From the NCBI RefSeq assembly GCF_024228315.1, contig NZ_CP100454.1, positions 496,001 through 560,000 on the forward strand: DNA of 64,000 nt. The letters run 5' to 3'. Shown here piece after piece: positions 53,897-62,364 of this stretch (its first letter is position 1; each line of letters opens with the position of its first letter). Made by a program: the position numbers and the translations under genes. The stretch is from Halomarina pelagica. GTDB taxonomy: Archaea > Halobacteriota > Halobacteria > Halobacteriales > Haloarculaceae. The notes under the pieces were generated by a model that saw nothing but the letters and a program-made list of their open reading frames with translations, searched no databases and was not told the origin of the DNA.

Positions 53897-55090
53897 TCAG
53901 TCGTCGCTCTCGGCCTCCTGCGGGCGGCGGGGGGCCTCCGCACTGTCGACGCCGCCGCCGTCACCGGCCGGGGCGTCCGCCGGCCGGTCGAACGCCTTCG
54001 GCGTCACGGCGGGGTCGATGCCGTAGGGTCGAGTCGGTCCGTCGGACAGCAACTCCGGGAGGACGATCCGGGCGAAGTGATAGACGAGGACGAGGATGAC
54101 CGGTCCGAGGAAGATGCCGTACCAGCCGAACAGCAGGGGACCGAAGATGTAGGCGAACATCACCATCCCCACGTGGAGGTTCCGCCCGGAGACGTACGGC
54201 CGGAGGACGAAGTCGGGCACGGAGTCCACGACGACGAAGGAGACGGCGAAGAAGACCGCGACGAACCAGAGGTGCTCGCCGGCCGCGTACTGCTGGACGA
54301 GGAGGTAGCCGGTGAGCGGCAGGTAGACGAGCTTCATCCCGACGACCGGGATGAGGCTGGCGACGCCGGTGAGGAGACCGAGGAGCGCCGGGTACGGGAT
54401 CGGCGTTCCGGGAACGAGTTCGTTCAGGAAGGTGTAGGAGAGCGCGCCGATGACCCCGGTGAGGAGGGCGTTGAGGATGTTGCCGAAGAAGACGTTGGAG
54501 AGGTCCGTGTCGACCGCCGCCCAGTAGTCGCGGAGGATGCCGCCGTCGTCGCCGAACCGTCCGAAGAACCACCGCGAGAGGCGGCCGTCGTCGCGCAGGA
54601 GGTAGAACGCGATGGCGAGCATGACGAACAGGTGCAGGAGGAGGTTCCCGATGAACCCCACGTACCCCAGCGCCTCGTTGAACGCTCGCTGGGCGACGTC
54701 GCGCAGCGTGGGATCGCCGAGGATGTACTGGGGGTCCCGGACGATCCGCGAGACGTCGACGTACGGTCTGATGAGCGGGTCCAGCGGACCGAGGTTGATC
54801 CGCTCGCGCCTCGCGATGCGCTGGTACTCCTGCAGCCCGATGGCGACCGTGTAGGCGAACAGCAGGAGTGCCGGCAACGCGAGGACGAACAGGGCCGCGA
54901 AGGCGGCGAGACTCGGGGGGTAGACGCGCCGCTTCAACCGCGCGTACACCGGCCGGGTCGCGTAGTAGATGAAGACGCCGAACACGAACGTTCCGACGAA
55001 GGAGTAGAGGACGAACAGCACCGCCGCCGTCAGGGCGACCCCGAGGCCGACCCACGCGGCGCGCGACCGGTCGATCGTCGGGCGATCCAT
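53897..55090 (-). CDS. AI-2E family transporter
   Basis: This 397-aa membrane protein has about 8 hydrophobic segments and family landmarks FVFGVFIYYATRPVYARLKR at the start, FFGNILNALLTGVIGALSYT and GPLLFGWYGIFLGPVILVLV later. Members export autoinducer-2 or act as Na+/H+ antiporters; the substrate here is unknown. The C-terminal 45 residues are a hydrophilic Ala/Glu/Asp/Gly-rich tail in the cytoplasm. The transcript looks leaderless, with a TATA-like element (GTTTTTATCC on the minus strand, 55111-55120) about 25 bases upstream. Confidence 0.9.
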   Translation of the reverse strand: MDRPTIDRSRAAWVGLGVALTAAVLFVLYSFVGTFVFGVFIYYATRPVYARLKRRVYPPSLAAFAALFVLALPALLLFAYTVAIGLQEYQRIARRERINLGPLDPLIRPYVDVSRIVRDPQYILGDPTLRDVAQRAFNEALGYVGFIGNLLLHLFVMLAIAFYLLRDDGRLSRWFFGRFGDDGGILRDYWAAVDTDLSNVFFGNILNALLTGVIGALSYTFLNELVPGTPIPYPALLGLLTGVASLIPVVGMKLVYLPLTGYLLVQQYAAGEHLWFVAVFFAVSFVVVDSVPDFVLRPYVSGRNLHVGMVMFAYIFGPLLFGWYGIFLGPVILVLVYHFARIVLPELLSDGPTRPYGIDPAVTPKAFDRPADAPAGDGGGVDSAEAPRRPQEAESDD

Positions 55091-55110
55091 ACACGTGCAT
55101 GCCGAGAATC

Positions 55111-55120
55111 GGATAAAAAC
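55111..55120 (-). promoter_or_regulatory. TATA-like box for the AI-2E transporter gene
   Basis: On the minus strand GTTTTTATCC lies 21-30 bases before the ATG at 55090. The divergent MgtC/DUF4010 gene has its own TATA-like element (GTTTATGAA, 55144-55152), about 30 bases before ATG 55179. Confidence 0.5.
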
Positions 55121-55178
55121 CCCCCGGCGTACACAGCGCGAGGGTTTATGAACTATCGAGTGCTATGTAGGCCTCTAT

Positions 55179-56441
55179 ATGTCGCAACTCGTCGAGTTCG
55201 TCGACCCGATGATCCAGCGGCTCCTGTTAGCCACGGCGCTCGGGTTGTTCCTGGGGCTGGAGCGCGAGTGGGCGCACCGGTCGGCCGGGGTGCGGACGTT
55301 CTCGCTCATCTCCCTGCTCGGCGCGGTGTTCACCGTCCTCGACGCCGAGGGGCTGCTGGTGGTCGGGGCGGCGCTCGTCGTCGTCCAGGGCGTCGCGCTG
55401 ATCGTCCGCGGCCTGCTCGACCCCGAGGAGGGGCTCTCGCTGACGACGGCCGCCTCCATGCTCGTCGCCTACGGCGTGGGCGTGCTCGTGGGGGAGGGGC
55501 ACACCACCGCGGGGGTGACGGTCGCGGTGCTCTCGTCGTTCCTGCTCGTGCTCAAGCGCGAACTCCACAGCTTCGCGTGGGGGCTGACGCGCTCGGAACT
55601 GCGCTCGGCGACCGAGTTCGGCATCCTCGCGTTCGTCGTCTACCCGCTGCTCCCCGTCGGAACCACCGAGGTGACGTTCGCCGGGCTCACGATCTCCGCC
55701 GAACCGCGGCTGGTCTGGCTGCTCGTCGTCAGCGTCGCGGCCATCGGCATCGTCAACTACGCCATCGTGAAGGCGTACGGGAGCCGCGGGATCGCCGTCA
55801 CGGGCTTCTTCGGCGGCCTCGCCTCCTCGACTGCGGTCGTCGGGACGATGCTCGACCACGTCCGCCAGCGCCCCGAGGCCATCTCCTACGCCGTCGCGGC
55901 CGTCCTCCTCGCCGACGCGGCCATGGCGCTGCGCAACCTCGCCATCGTCCTCGCGTTCACGCTCGGAACCGGGCCGCTGTTCGGCCTCGTCGTCCCGCTC
56001 GGCGTGATCATCGCGGGGAGCGTCGTCGTCGCGGCGTTCACCGCCGACTGGGGCGAGAGCGTCGACATCGACCTCGAGAGTCCGTTCTCGCTGCGCAACG
56101 CGCTCGGCTTCGGCGTGCTGTTCGCGCTCATCCTCGTCGGGTCGAGCCTGGCGAAGGCGCTGCTGGGGAACGCGGGATTCCTGCTGGCCGCCGCGCTCTC
56201 GGGGCTCGTCTCCAGCGCGGGGGCGACCACCTCCGCCGTCCTGCTCTACAACGGCGGGGCGCTCGACGCCAACACCGCCATCCTCGGCGTGATGGTCGCG
56301 ACCGTCGCCTCGGTCGGCGTGAAGGCGGCGCTCACCCTGGCGAGCCCCTCCCGGTCGTTCGGGTACCGCGTCGCCGTCTGGAGCGCCGGGCTCACCGTCG
56401 GCGCGACCGCCGCCAGCGTCGCCCTCCTGATGGGCGTCTGA
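55179..56441 (+). CDS. MgtC/SapB family membrane protein with DUF4010
   Basis: This 420-aa membrane protein has an N-terminal MgtC/SapB region (LLATALGLFLGLEREWAHR, with the conserved G-L-E-R/G-R-E motif) and a C-terminal DUF4010 region, with about 12 helices in total. Landmarks: FSLISLLGAVFTVLD, VTGFFGGLASSTAVVGTML, VLLADAAMALRNLAIVLAFT. A role in Mg2+ or other ion homeostasis is inferred from the family. Predicted leaderless. Confidence 0.88.
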   Translation: MSQLVEFVDPMIQRLLLATALGLFLGLEREWAHRSAGVRTFSLISLLGAVFTVLDAEGLLVVGAALVVVQGVALIVRGLLDPEEGLSLTTAASMLVAYGVGVLVGEGHTTAGVTVAVLSSFLLVLKRELHSFAWGLTRSELRSATEFGILAFVVYPLLPVGTTEVTFAGLTISAEPRLVWLLVVSVAAIGIVNYAIVKAYGSRGIAVTGFFGGLASSTAVVGTMLDHVRQRPEAISYAVAAVLLADAAMALRNLAIVLAFTLGTGPLFGLVVPLGVIIAGSVVVAAFTADWGESVDIDLESPFSLRNALGFGVLFALILVGSSLAKALLGNAGFLLAAALSGLVSSAGATTSAVLLYNGGALDANTAILGVMVATVASVGVKAALTLASPSRSFGYRVAVWSAGLTVGATAASVALLMGV

Positions 56442-56487
56442 CGCGCCGAACGACGTGTCGGGTAAAACCTGCCGCCAACCCAATTCC

Positions 56488-56496
56488 TTATTTAAC
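56488..56496 (+). promoter_or_regulatory. TATA box for the class III aminotransferase gene
   Basis: CTTATTTAA, 24-32 bases before the ATG at 56520, consistent with a leaderless transcript. Confidence 0.6.
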
Positions 56497-56519
56497 CCCC
56501 CGGTGCCAACCGCGCTCGT

Positions 56520-57857
56520 ATGGACCGAGAGACGGCCACGCCGACGGTGCGGTCGATGCCGGGCGAGCGCGCCCGGCAGTGGGCCGCCCACCACCGAGAG
56601 TACGCCGCCACCAGCACCTACGTCTACGATTTCGTCTGGGATCTCACCGCGGAGGCGGAGGGTCCGTTCTGTACCGACGTCGACGGCAACGTCCTGATGG
56701 ACTTCACTAGCCACGTCGGGGCCGCCCCGCTCGGCTACAACAACCCCTATCTCCTCGACCGCCTCCGCGAGTTCGACCTCGTCGACCCCCTCAAGATCGC
56801 CGGACAGGACTTCTACGTGAACGGCGAGGGCGTCGGTGACGAGGGGCTTCCCGGCCCCGCCGGGCTGATGGAGCGGCTCGTGGACGCGACGAGCCACTAC
56901 GGGATGGACGCCGTCTTCCTCTCGAACTCCGGCGCGGAGGCCATCGAGAACGGTATCAAGATCTGTTACGACCACACGCGGGCGAAGTACGGCATCACCT
57001 TCCAGGGGGGCTTCCACGGGCGCACCCTCGGGGCGCTCTCGCTCAACCGCTCGAAGGGCGTCTACCGCCGCGACTACCCCGAGATCGCCGCGATCCACGA
57101 CGTCCCCTACTGCGACGACGCGGGCTCCGACCCCGCCACCTGCTCCTGCGGCTTCTTCGTCGACGACACCTCCCAGCTCCGACGCATGCTCGCCCCCGAG
57201 TCGGGCTACGTGGATCCGGAGGAGGTCGCCTACGTGATCGTCGAACCCGTCCAGGGGGAGGGCGGCTACCGCATCCCCAGCGACGCGTTCATGCGCGAGG
57301 TCGCCGACGTGGTCGCGGAGCACGACCTGTTGCTCGTCGCCGACGAGATCCAGTCGGGGGTGGGTCGCACCGGGGAGATGTGGGGCTCGGATCACTTCCC
57401 CGTCGAGCCGGACGTCATCTCGAGCGCCAAGGCGCTGCGCGTCGGCGCGACGATCTCCCGCGAGGGGATCTTCCCGACCGAGCGGAGCCGCATCTCCTCG
57501 ACGTGGGGCGCGGGCGACGTCCTCGCCTCGGCGCAGGGGGCGCTCACCATGGACGCCATCGAGGAGTTCGACCTGCTCGACAACGCCACTGCGCGCGGCC
57601 GCCAGCTGGTCGAGACGCTGCGCGACGCGGACCCCGACGGCGTCGTCGACGTGCGCGGCCTCGGGCTGATGCTCGCCGTCGAGTTCGAGACGAAGGGGAC
57701 GCGCGACGACGTGATCGACGCCGCGCTCGCGCGGGGCTTTCTCACCCTCGGCTGCGGGTACAAGACCCTCCGCCTGCTCCCGCCGCTCGACGTGACCGAG
57801 CGCGAGATCGACCTCGCCTGCGACCTCCTGCTCGACGCCGTCGCCGACGCGGTCTGA
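56520..57857 (+). CDS. Class III PLP-dependent aminotransferase
   Basis: This 445-aa enzyme resembles 4-aminobutyrate/omega-amino acid transaminases. Signatures: VDGNVLMDFTSHVGAAPLGY, FLSNSGAEAIENGIKICYDH, FQGGFHGRTLGALSLN, LLVADEIQSGVGRTGEMWGS and the PLP lysine Lys304 in ISSAKALRVG. There is an unusual segment CSCGFFVDDTSQ near residue 215. The amino donor is unknown. An Lrp/AsnC regulator gene follows after 71 bases, perhaps regulating it. Confidence 0.9.
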   Translation: MDRETATPTVRSMPGERARQWAAHHREYAATSTYVYDFVWDLTAEAEGPFCTDVDGNVLMDFTSHVGAAPLGYNNPYLLDRLREFDLVDPLKIAGQDFYVNGEGVGDEGLPGPAGLMERLVDATSHYGMDAVFLSNSGAEAIENGIKICYDHTRAKYGITFQGGFHGRTLGALSLNRSKGVYRRDYPEIAAIHDVPYCDDAGSDPATCSCGFFVDDTSQLRRMLAPESGYVDPEEVAYVIVEPVQGEGGYRIPSDAFMREVADVVAEHDLLLVADEIQSGVGRTGEMWGSDHFPVEPDVISSAKALRVGATISREGIFPTERSRISSTWGAGDVLASAQGALTMDAIEEFDLLDNATARGRQLVETLRDADPDGVVDVRGLGLMLAVEFETKGTRDDVIDAALARGFLTLGCGYKTLRLLPPLDVTEREIDLACDLLLDAVADAV

Positions 57858-57928
57858 TCGCCGGACGCGGACCGACGCGCGCTGCGCCGGCACAACGCTC
57901 ATTGATGCGAGGCCGCGACGTACGCACG

Positions 57929-58405
57929 ATGAGCCCGCTCCAGCTCGACGAGGTCGACCGGGGGATCCTCTACCTGCTCCAGCGGGACGCGCGGAACGCG
58001 ACCGCCGCCGGGATGGGCGAGCGGGTCGGCGTCTCGGCCAGCACCGTCCGCAACCGGCTCGCGGCGATGGAAGACGCGGGCGTGATCGAGGGGCACTATC
58101 CGCATCTCGACTACGAGCGGGCAGGCTTCCAACTCCACGTATTCATCGCCTGTCACGCGCCGGTCGACCGCCGGGGGGAACTCGCCGCGGAGGTGCTCGA
58201 CTTCCGCAACGTCGTCAACGTCCGTGAGATGCTCACCGGACCGCACAACCTCTACGTGGAGGCGGTCGCGACCGACTCCGACGCCGTCGATCGGATCACG
58301 ACACGGCTGGACGAGATCGGCCTCGACCTCGATTCGACGAACATCGTCAAAGAATCCCATGCCCAGCCGTTCGACCACTTCGGGGAGGACGTCGTCGAGG
58401 AGTGA
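57929..58405 (+). CDS. Lrp/AsnC family transcriptional regulator
   Basis: This 158-aa regulator has an N-terminal winged HTH (DEVDRGILYLLQRDARNATA, GERVGVSASTVRNRLAAMED) and a C-terminal ligand-binding RAM domain (FIACHAPVDRRGELAAEVLD, VVNVREMLTGPHNLYVEAVA). Such proteins sense amino acids. An ATG at 57905 would add eight residues. It is located directly after an aminotransferase on the same strand. Confidence 0.88.
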   Translation: MSPLQLDEVDRGILYLLQRDARNATAAGMGERVGVSASTVRNRLAAMEDAGVIEGHYPHLDYERAGFQLHVFIACHAPVDRRGELAAEVLDFRNVVNVREMLTGPHNLYVEAVATDSDAVDRITTRLDEIGLDLDSTNIVKESHAQPFDHFGEDVVEE

Positions 58406-58614
58406 ACCGCTTCCCGGGCGTTCTCGCCCGAGGGAGTTTGTCGGTGACGGAGGTATTATTTCCACACCACATCATTCTGCTGAAAACGTCGCGTTCCCCC
58501 CGAACCGTTACGGATTACGTACGGAATGAGGGTGCGTAATTCACAGCATCCATGCCCTCCGAACCCGTTGTCCAGTGTACGGTTGCGGATTTCCGCACCC
58601 GAGAGTGATAGAAT

Positions 58615-58959
58615 ATGAAGGTCACGCAGATCGAACGGTCGGTCGATACGTACCTGAAACTCCTCTCGAACCGTCGGCGTCGGTACGCGCTGGCCTGCCT
58701 GCGGGAACACGGACCGTCGATCGCGTTGGCCGATCTCGCCGATGAAGTCGCCGTGCGGGAGCACGACGCACCGCTCTCCGAGATCGACGAGGAGGCGGTG
58801 CTCCGTGTGTACCTGTCGCTGTATCACTCGCACGTCCCGAAGTTCGCGGAGTGCGGAATCGTCGAGTACGACCAGGAGCGGGACCTGGTCAGGATCGACG
58901 GGGTGCCGCCCCTGCTCGAACGGCTGTTCGCCGTCGTCGAGGAGGACGGCCGACCGTAG
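58615..58959 (+). CDS. Small winged-helix protein (DUF7344-like)
   Basis: This 114-aa protein has an ArsR/winged-helix pattern found in many haloarchaeal proteins: VDTYLKLLSNRRRRYALACL, ALADLADEVAVREHD, RVYLSLYHSHVPKFAECGIV and EYDQERDLVRI. DUF7344-type domain from memory. It probably binds DNA; the targets are unknown. It is monocistronic, with an AT-richer GATAGAAT just before the ATG at 58615. Confidence 0.75.
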   Translation: MKVTQIERSVDTYLKLLSNRRRRYALACLREHGPSIALADLADEVAVREHDAPLSEIDEEAVLRVYLSLYHSHVPKFAECGIVEYDQERDLVRIDGVPPLLERLFAVVEEDGRP

Positions 58960-59037
58960 GCGACTCCGGACGACGGACGTCCGGCGGTCGCGCGTCCGTA
59001 CCGAGCGCGACGCGCGTCGACGAGCATCCGCGAGCGA

Positions 59038-59164
59038 GGGCCGAAGGCCCGAGCGAGCGGTTCACCGCGGACGCGGAGCGTCCGCGACCTTTTTTGATGC
59101 AGATTTTTTGGCGGGGGTCGAGCGCCCGCCTTTGGCGGGCGCGATGCCCCCGTGAAAAAAGGTG
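59038..59164. repeat. Structured intergenic element, copy 2
   Basis: The order is hairpin 1 (GGGCC, loop GAA, GGCCC; 59038-59050), GCGGTTCACCG (59057-59067, identical to copy 1), hairpin 2 (CGCGGACGC, loop GGA, GCGTCCGCG; 59066-59086), core CCTTTTTTGATGCAGATTTTTT (59088-59109), hairpin 3 (GCGCCCGCC, loop TTT, GGCGGGCGC; 59122-59142) and GTGAAAAAAGGTG. It ends at the stop codon of the minus-strand gene at 59165, exactly as copy 1 ends beside the acyl-CoA dehydrogenase gene. Confidence 0.75.
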
Positions 59165-59485
59165 CTAGAACTGATACCGCCGGCCGTCGTTGTCGGGGGG
59201 GTTCGGCGCGCCGGTCATCTCCTCGTAGGTCATCCCCGAGAGGTACTCGTCGTAGGTGACGTCGAAGCCGCTGCGGAGGTGGAAGTCAGCGCGCCCGGTG
59301 TCGACGGTCGTCTGGAAGAACATATGGACGGCGCGCCGGACGAGTTCGTCGGGGTCGTCGGGGTCGAGGAGCGTCGTCAGAAAGGCGAGTTCGTGGCGCG
59401 TCTCCGCGTCGAGGTCGACGGCGAGATCGTCGCCGAGGTCGCGGTACGTCGTTCGCACCGCGTCGTTGAGGTCGTCGAGGCTCAT
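59165..59485 (-). CDS. Hypothetical protein (106 aa)
   Basis: I do not recognise this acidic soluble protein. It begins MSLDDLNDAVRTTYRDLGDD and has LTTLLDPDDPDELVRRAVHM and YDEYLSGMTYEEMTGAPNPP near its end. It is all-helical by eye, without Cys or signal. Composition is typical for the organism. It comes directly before the structured element copy 2. Confidence 0.65.
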   Translation of the reverse strand: MSLDDLNDAVRTTYRDLGDDLAVDLDAETRHELAFLTTLLDPDDPDELVRRAVHMFFQTTVDTGRADFHLRSGFDVTYDEYLSGMTYEEMTGAPNPPDNDGRRYQF

Positions 59486-59582
59486 GGCACCCTCCTGACG
59501 CGCCGGAGGGATACGGGTTACGTTCGGCCCCTCGCCGCGCGATCGCGGCGCGGCTCCGGCGCAGTCCGTACCGCGTCCGTCC

Positions 59583-60281
59583 TCACTCGCCCTCGTAGGC
59601 GGCGTCGAAGAAGGCGACTTCGAGGGCGACGCACCGCCCGAACAGCCGCTCGACCCGACGCTCGCGCTCGGGGGAGAGCGCCCCGGCCGCCGCGTCGAGT
59701 TCCCCCCGGAGGAACGCCACGACGGACTCGAACTCGGGGCCGGCGTGCAGGTCGATCCACTCCGCGAGGTAGAACGCGTCGGGGCGGTCGTCCCCGGCGG
59801 CCGAGGCCCACGTCAGGTACACCCACTCGGCGGGGACCAGGACCGCGAGCGTCTCGGCGTAGCCGCCGTCGAGCGCGGCGCGCAGGAGGAGGTCCTCGAA
59901 GCGCTCCGTGACGGACGCGAGGTCGGGATCGGTGCGGTCGGCCTCGGGCACGCCGAGGGCGTCGAACGACCGCGCGAAGTAGTCGGTCTCGTCGGTCGCG
60001 ACCGCCCGGAGGAACGCGGCGAACTCGGCCTTCGCCTCGATCGTCGGGGCCTGGGCTGCCGCGTAGCCGATCACGCTCGCCAGCGTGTTCACGAACGCGA
60101 AGTCCTGCACGAGGTAGCGCCGGAAGACCGCGTCGTCGAGCGTTCCGTCGACGAGTTCGCGCGCGAAGCGGTGTTCGGTTGCCGCCTCCCAGTCGTCCGC
60201 GACGCCCGCGCGCAGGCGGTCGGTGAAGCGCTCCCCGTCGGTCGGCCGTCCCCCGTCAGCCGATCGCCTCTCCCCCGTCAT
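59583..60281 (-). CDS. TenA family protein, Cys-less (TenA_E-like)
   Basis: This 232-aa TenA/thiaminase II-type protein has LVDGTLDDAVFRRYLVQDFA (family: W/Y-x-x-Q-D-Y/F) and LVPAEWVYLTWAS where the Cys of the classical enzyme is replaced by Ala151-Glu152. TenA_E-type proteins use Glu in place of Cys in hydrolysing damaged thiamine. The ATG at 60281 overlaps the upstream tenA stop by 4 bases; a GTG at 60290 would add three residues. Confidence 0.82.
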   Translation of the reverse strand: MTGERRSADGGRPTDGERFTDRLRAGVADDWEAATEHRFARELVDGTLDDAVFRRYLVQDFAFVNTLASVIGYAAAQAPTIEAKAEFAAFLRAVATDETDYFARSFDALGVPEADRTDPDLASVTERFEDLLLRAALDGGYAETLAVLVPAEWVYLTWASAAGDDRPDAFYLAEWIDLHAGPEFESVVAFLRGELDAAAGALSPERERRVERLFGRCVALEVAFFDAAYEGE

Positions 60282-60940
60282 ACCGGCCACCCCTCCCGCC
60301 GGTGGGCGGCGTCCCAGAACATGTACTCGTAGCGCGAGGAGGTGAGAAACAGCTCCCGGTAGCGCTCGCGGTCCGCCGCGGGCGCGTCGGCCGCCACGTC
60401 GTCCATCAGCTCACGGCACCACGCGGTCAGCTCGGTGAACTCCTCGCTCGAGTACGTCTCGATCCACTCGGCGTACCGCTCGTGGTCCGGGAGGCCGGAC
60501 TCCGCGAGCCGGATCCCCGTCTCGTTGAACCCCCACATGCACGGGAGGAGCGCGGCGACGGTCTCCTCGAACCCCTCGTAGCCCGCGCGCACGAGGAAGT
60601 CGGTGTACGCCCGCGTGGTGGGGTTGGGTTCGGTCGCCTCCAGTTCCGCCTCGGAGATGCCGAACTCCGCGGCGTACGCGCGGTGGAGGTCCATCTCGAT
60701 GTCGAGCGTCTCGTGGAGCAGGGTGGCGAAGCGCCCCATTCGATCGAGGTCCGGCGCGTGCGCCGCCCCGAGCGCGAACACCCGGCCGTACTCGATCAGG
60801 TAGACGTAGTCCTGGCGGACCCACTCGCGGAACGGCTCCTCGTCGAGCGTGCCGTCGCCGATGCCCCGCACCATCGGGTGCTCCATCGTCGCGTCCCAGA
60901 TCGGCGCGGCGACCTCACGCAACTCGTCGGTGAAGGCCAT
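60278..60940 (-). CDS. tenA: Thiaminase II (TenA), Cys-containing
   Basis: This 220-aa enzyme salvages thiamine by releasing the hydroxymethylpyrimidine from degraded thiamine. Seen: GDGTLDEEPFREWVRQDYVYL, the catalytic Cys134 in ALLPCMWGFNE, and a C-terminal EYMFWDAAHRREGW. It is the first of two tandem tenA genes, coupled to the Cys-less paralogue by a 4-base overlap. The start at 60940 is chosen because the upstream part of the frame lies in the gap and the divergent mutY gene. Confidence 0.9.
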   Translation of the reverse strand: MAFTDELREVAAPIWDATMEHPMVRGIGDGTLDEEPFREWVRQDYVYLIEYGRVFALGAAHAPDLDRMGRFATLLHETLDIEMDLHRAYAAEFGISEAELEATEPNPTTRAYTDFLVRAGYEGFEETVAALLPCMWGFNETGIRLAESGLPDHERYAEWIETYSSEEFTELTAWCRELMDDVAADAPAADRERYRELFLTSSRYEYMFWDAAHRREGWPV

Positions 60941-61084
60941 GGCGGAGGGAGGGCGGCGGGGGCGTAAAACCTTACCACCGGATCGTACCACGCGGTTCGA
61001 ACGGATCGACACCGCGCCGCACCGACGGGAGGTGCCGCGCCCCGAATCACCACCGCTAAACGCCTCCCCGACCACGGTCCGTCG

Positions 61085-62026
61085 ATGACCGACGCGGACG
61101 CCGAGGCGGAGCCGGACGCCGAGGCCGCCCTCCCCGACGACGTCGACGCGGTGCGCGCGGCGCTCGTCGAGTGGTACGAGGCCGACCACCGCTCGTTCCC
61201 GTGGCGCGAGACGACGGACCCCTACCGCATCCTCGTCTGCGAGGTGATGAGCCAGCAGACGCAACTGGAGCGCGTGGAGGCGGCCTACCGGGCGTTCCTG
61301 GAGGCGTGGCCGACGGTCGAGGACCTCGCCGCGGCCGACCGCGCCGACGTGGTCGGCTTCTGGACCGACCACCGGCTGGGGTACAACAACCGCGCGACGT
61401 ACCTCCACACGGCGGCCGGACAGGCCGTCGAGGACTACGGCGGCGAGTTCCCTCGGACGCCCGACGAGTTGCAGGAGTTACACGGCGTCGGACCCTACAC
61501 CGCCAACGCGGTGGCGAGTTTCGCGTTCGACAACGGGAACGCCGTGGTGGACACGAACGTGAAGCGCGTTCTCCACCGGGCGTTCGACGTGCCCGACGAC
61601 GACTCGGCGTTCGAACGGGTCGCGGCGGAACTGATGCCCGACGGCGAGTCCCGCGTCTGGAACAACGCGATCATGGAACTCGGCGGCGTCGCTTGTGGGA
61701 AGGTGCCGCGGTGCGACGAGGCGGGCTGCCCGTGGCGGGGGTGGTGTCGCGCCTACGAGACGGGCGACTTCACCGCGCCCGACGTGCCGACCCAGCCCAG
61801 TTTCGAGGGGAGTCGACGACAGATGCGGGGCCGGGTGGTCCGAACGCTCCGCGAGTACGACGACCTCGCACTGGACGAACTCGGGCCGCGCGTTCGCGTG
61901 GATTACGCCCCCGGCGGGACGTACGGCCGGACGTGGCTCCGCGGTCTCCTCTCGGACCTGGCGGACGACGGGCTCGTGGAACTGGACGAGCGCGACGGCG
62001 ACACGGTCGCCCGGCTGCGGCGGTGA
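61085..62026 (+). CDS. mutY: A/G-specific adenine glycosylase
   Basis: This 313-aa base-excision enzyme removes adenine opposite 8-oxoguanine. Seen: FPWRETTDPYRILVCEVMSQ (with the catalytic-type Glu), the HhH ELHGVGPYTANAVASFAF, Asp in VVDTNVKRVLHRAF and an Fe-S cluster motif CGKVPRCDEAGCPWRGWC. Cys spacing is 5/4/5 where E. coli has 6/2/5. The MutT-like C-terminal domain of bacterial MutY is missing and replaced by a short winged-helix-like end. Its stop codon is inside a 30-bp repeat that recurs after the toxin-antitoxin pair. Confidence 0.93.
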   Translation: MTDADAEAEPDAEAALPDDVDAVRAALVEWYEADHRSFPWRETTDPYRILVCEVMSQQTQLERVEAAYRAFLEAWPTVEDLAAADRADVVGFWTDHRLGYNNRATYLHTAAGQAVEDYGGEFPRTPDELQELHGVGPYTANAVASFAFDNGNAVVDTNVKRVLHRAFDVPDDDSAFERVAAELMPDGESRVWNNAIMELGGVACGKVPRCDEAGCPWRGWCRAYETGDFTAPDVPTQPSFEGSRRQMRGRVVRTLREYDDLALDELGPRVRVDYAPGGTYGRTWLRGLLSDLADDGLVELDERDGDTVARLRR

Positions 62027-62044
62027 GGCGCGCCGCACGCCGAC
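62015..62044 (+). repeat. Left 30-bp direct repeat at the 3' end of mutY
   Basis: CTGCGGCGGTGAGGCGCGCC followed by GCACGCCGAC. This includes the last codons and TGA of mutY. It matches 62852-62881 at 28 of 30 bases. Confidence 0.8.
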
Positions 62045-62100
62045 GGTCCGCGCGACGTAACCATTACCACTCTCGGATACCTAAAGACGGGCATCGGAGC

Positions 62101-62364
62101 ATGAGCGCCACAGTCGAGATTTCCGAGGAGAACGGCGAGTACACGGCCGTCGACTCCGAGACGGGAGCGACCGGCATCGGAAAGACGAGAGCGATGGCGT
62201 TGGCTGCACTCGCCGTTCGCCTCGGGGCCGAAGAGAACCGGGGGAGCACCGACGAGCGGGCGGAACTCCGGGCGCTCGCAGAGCGGACGCGCCGACGGTT
62301 CGAGAGGGAGGAGGTCAGCGAGGACGACGTCAAGGATGCGATTTCATGGGCACGCTCGGAGTAG
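62101..62364 (+). CDS. Antitoxin of a PIN-domain toxin-antitoxin pair (HicB-like N-terminus)
   Basis: This 87-aa protein has a short beta-type start (VEISEENGEYTAVDSETGAT) as in HicB antitoxins, followed by helices (KTRAMALAALAVRLGAEENR) and a charged tail for toxin binding. It overlaps the PIN toxin by 19 bases. An AT-richer CCATTACCACTCTC before it may hold its promoter. Confidence 0.75.
   Translation: MSATVEISEENGEYTAVDSETGATGIGKTRAMALAALAVRLGAEENRGSTDERAELRALAERTRRRFEREEVSEDDVKDAISWARSE

Noticed and set aside
55227..57902. 891-codon minus-strand frame across the MgtC and aminotransferase genes
   Set aside because: Composition is that of an antisense shadow and both plus-strand genes have family motifs.
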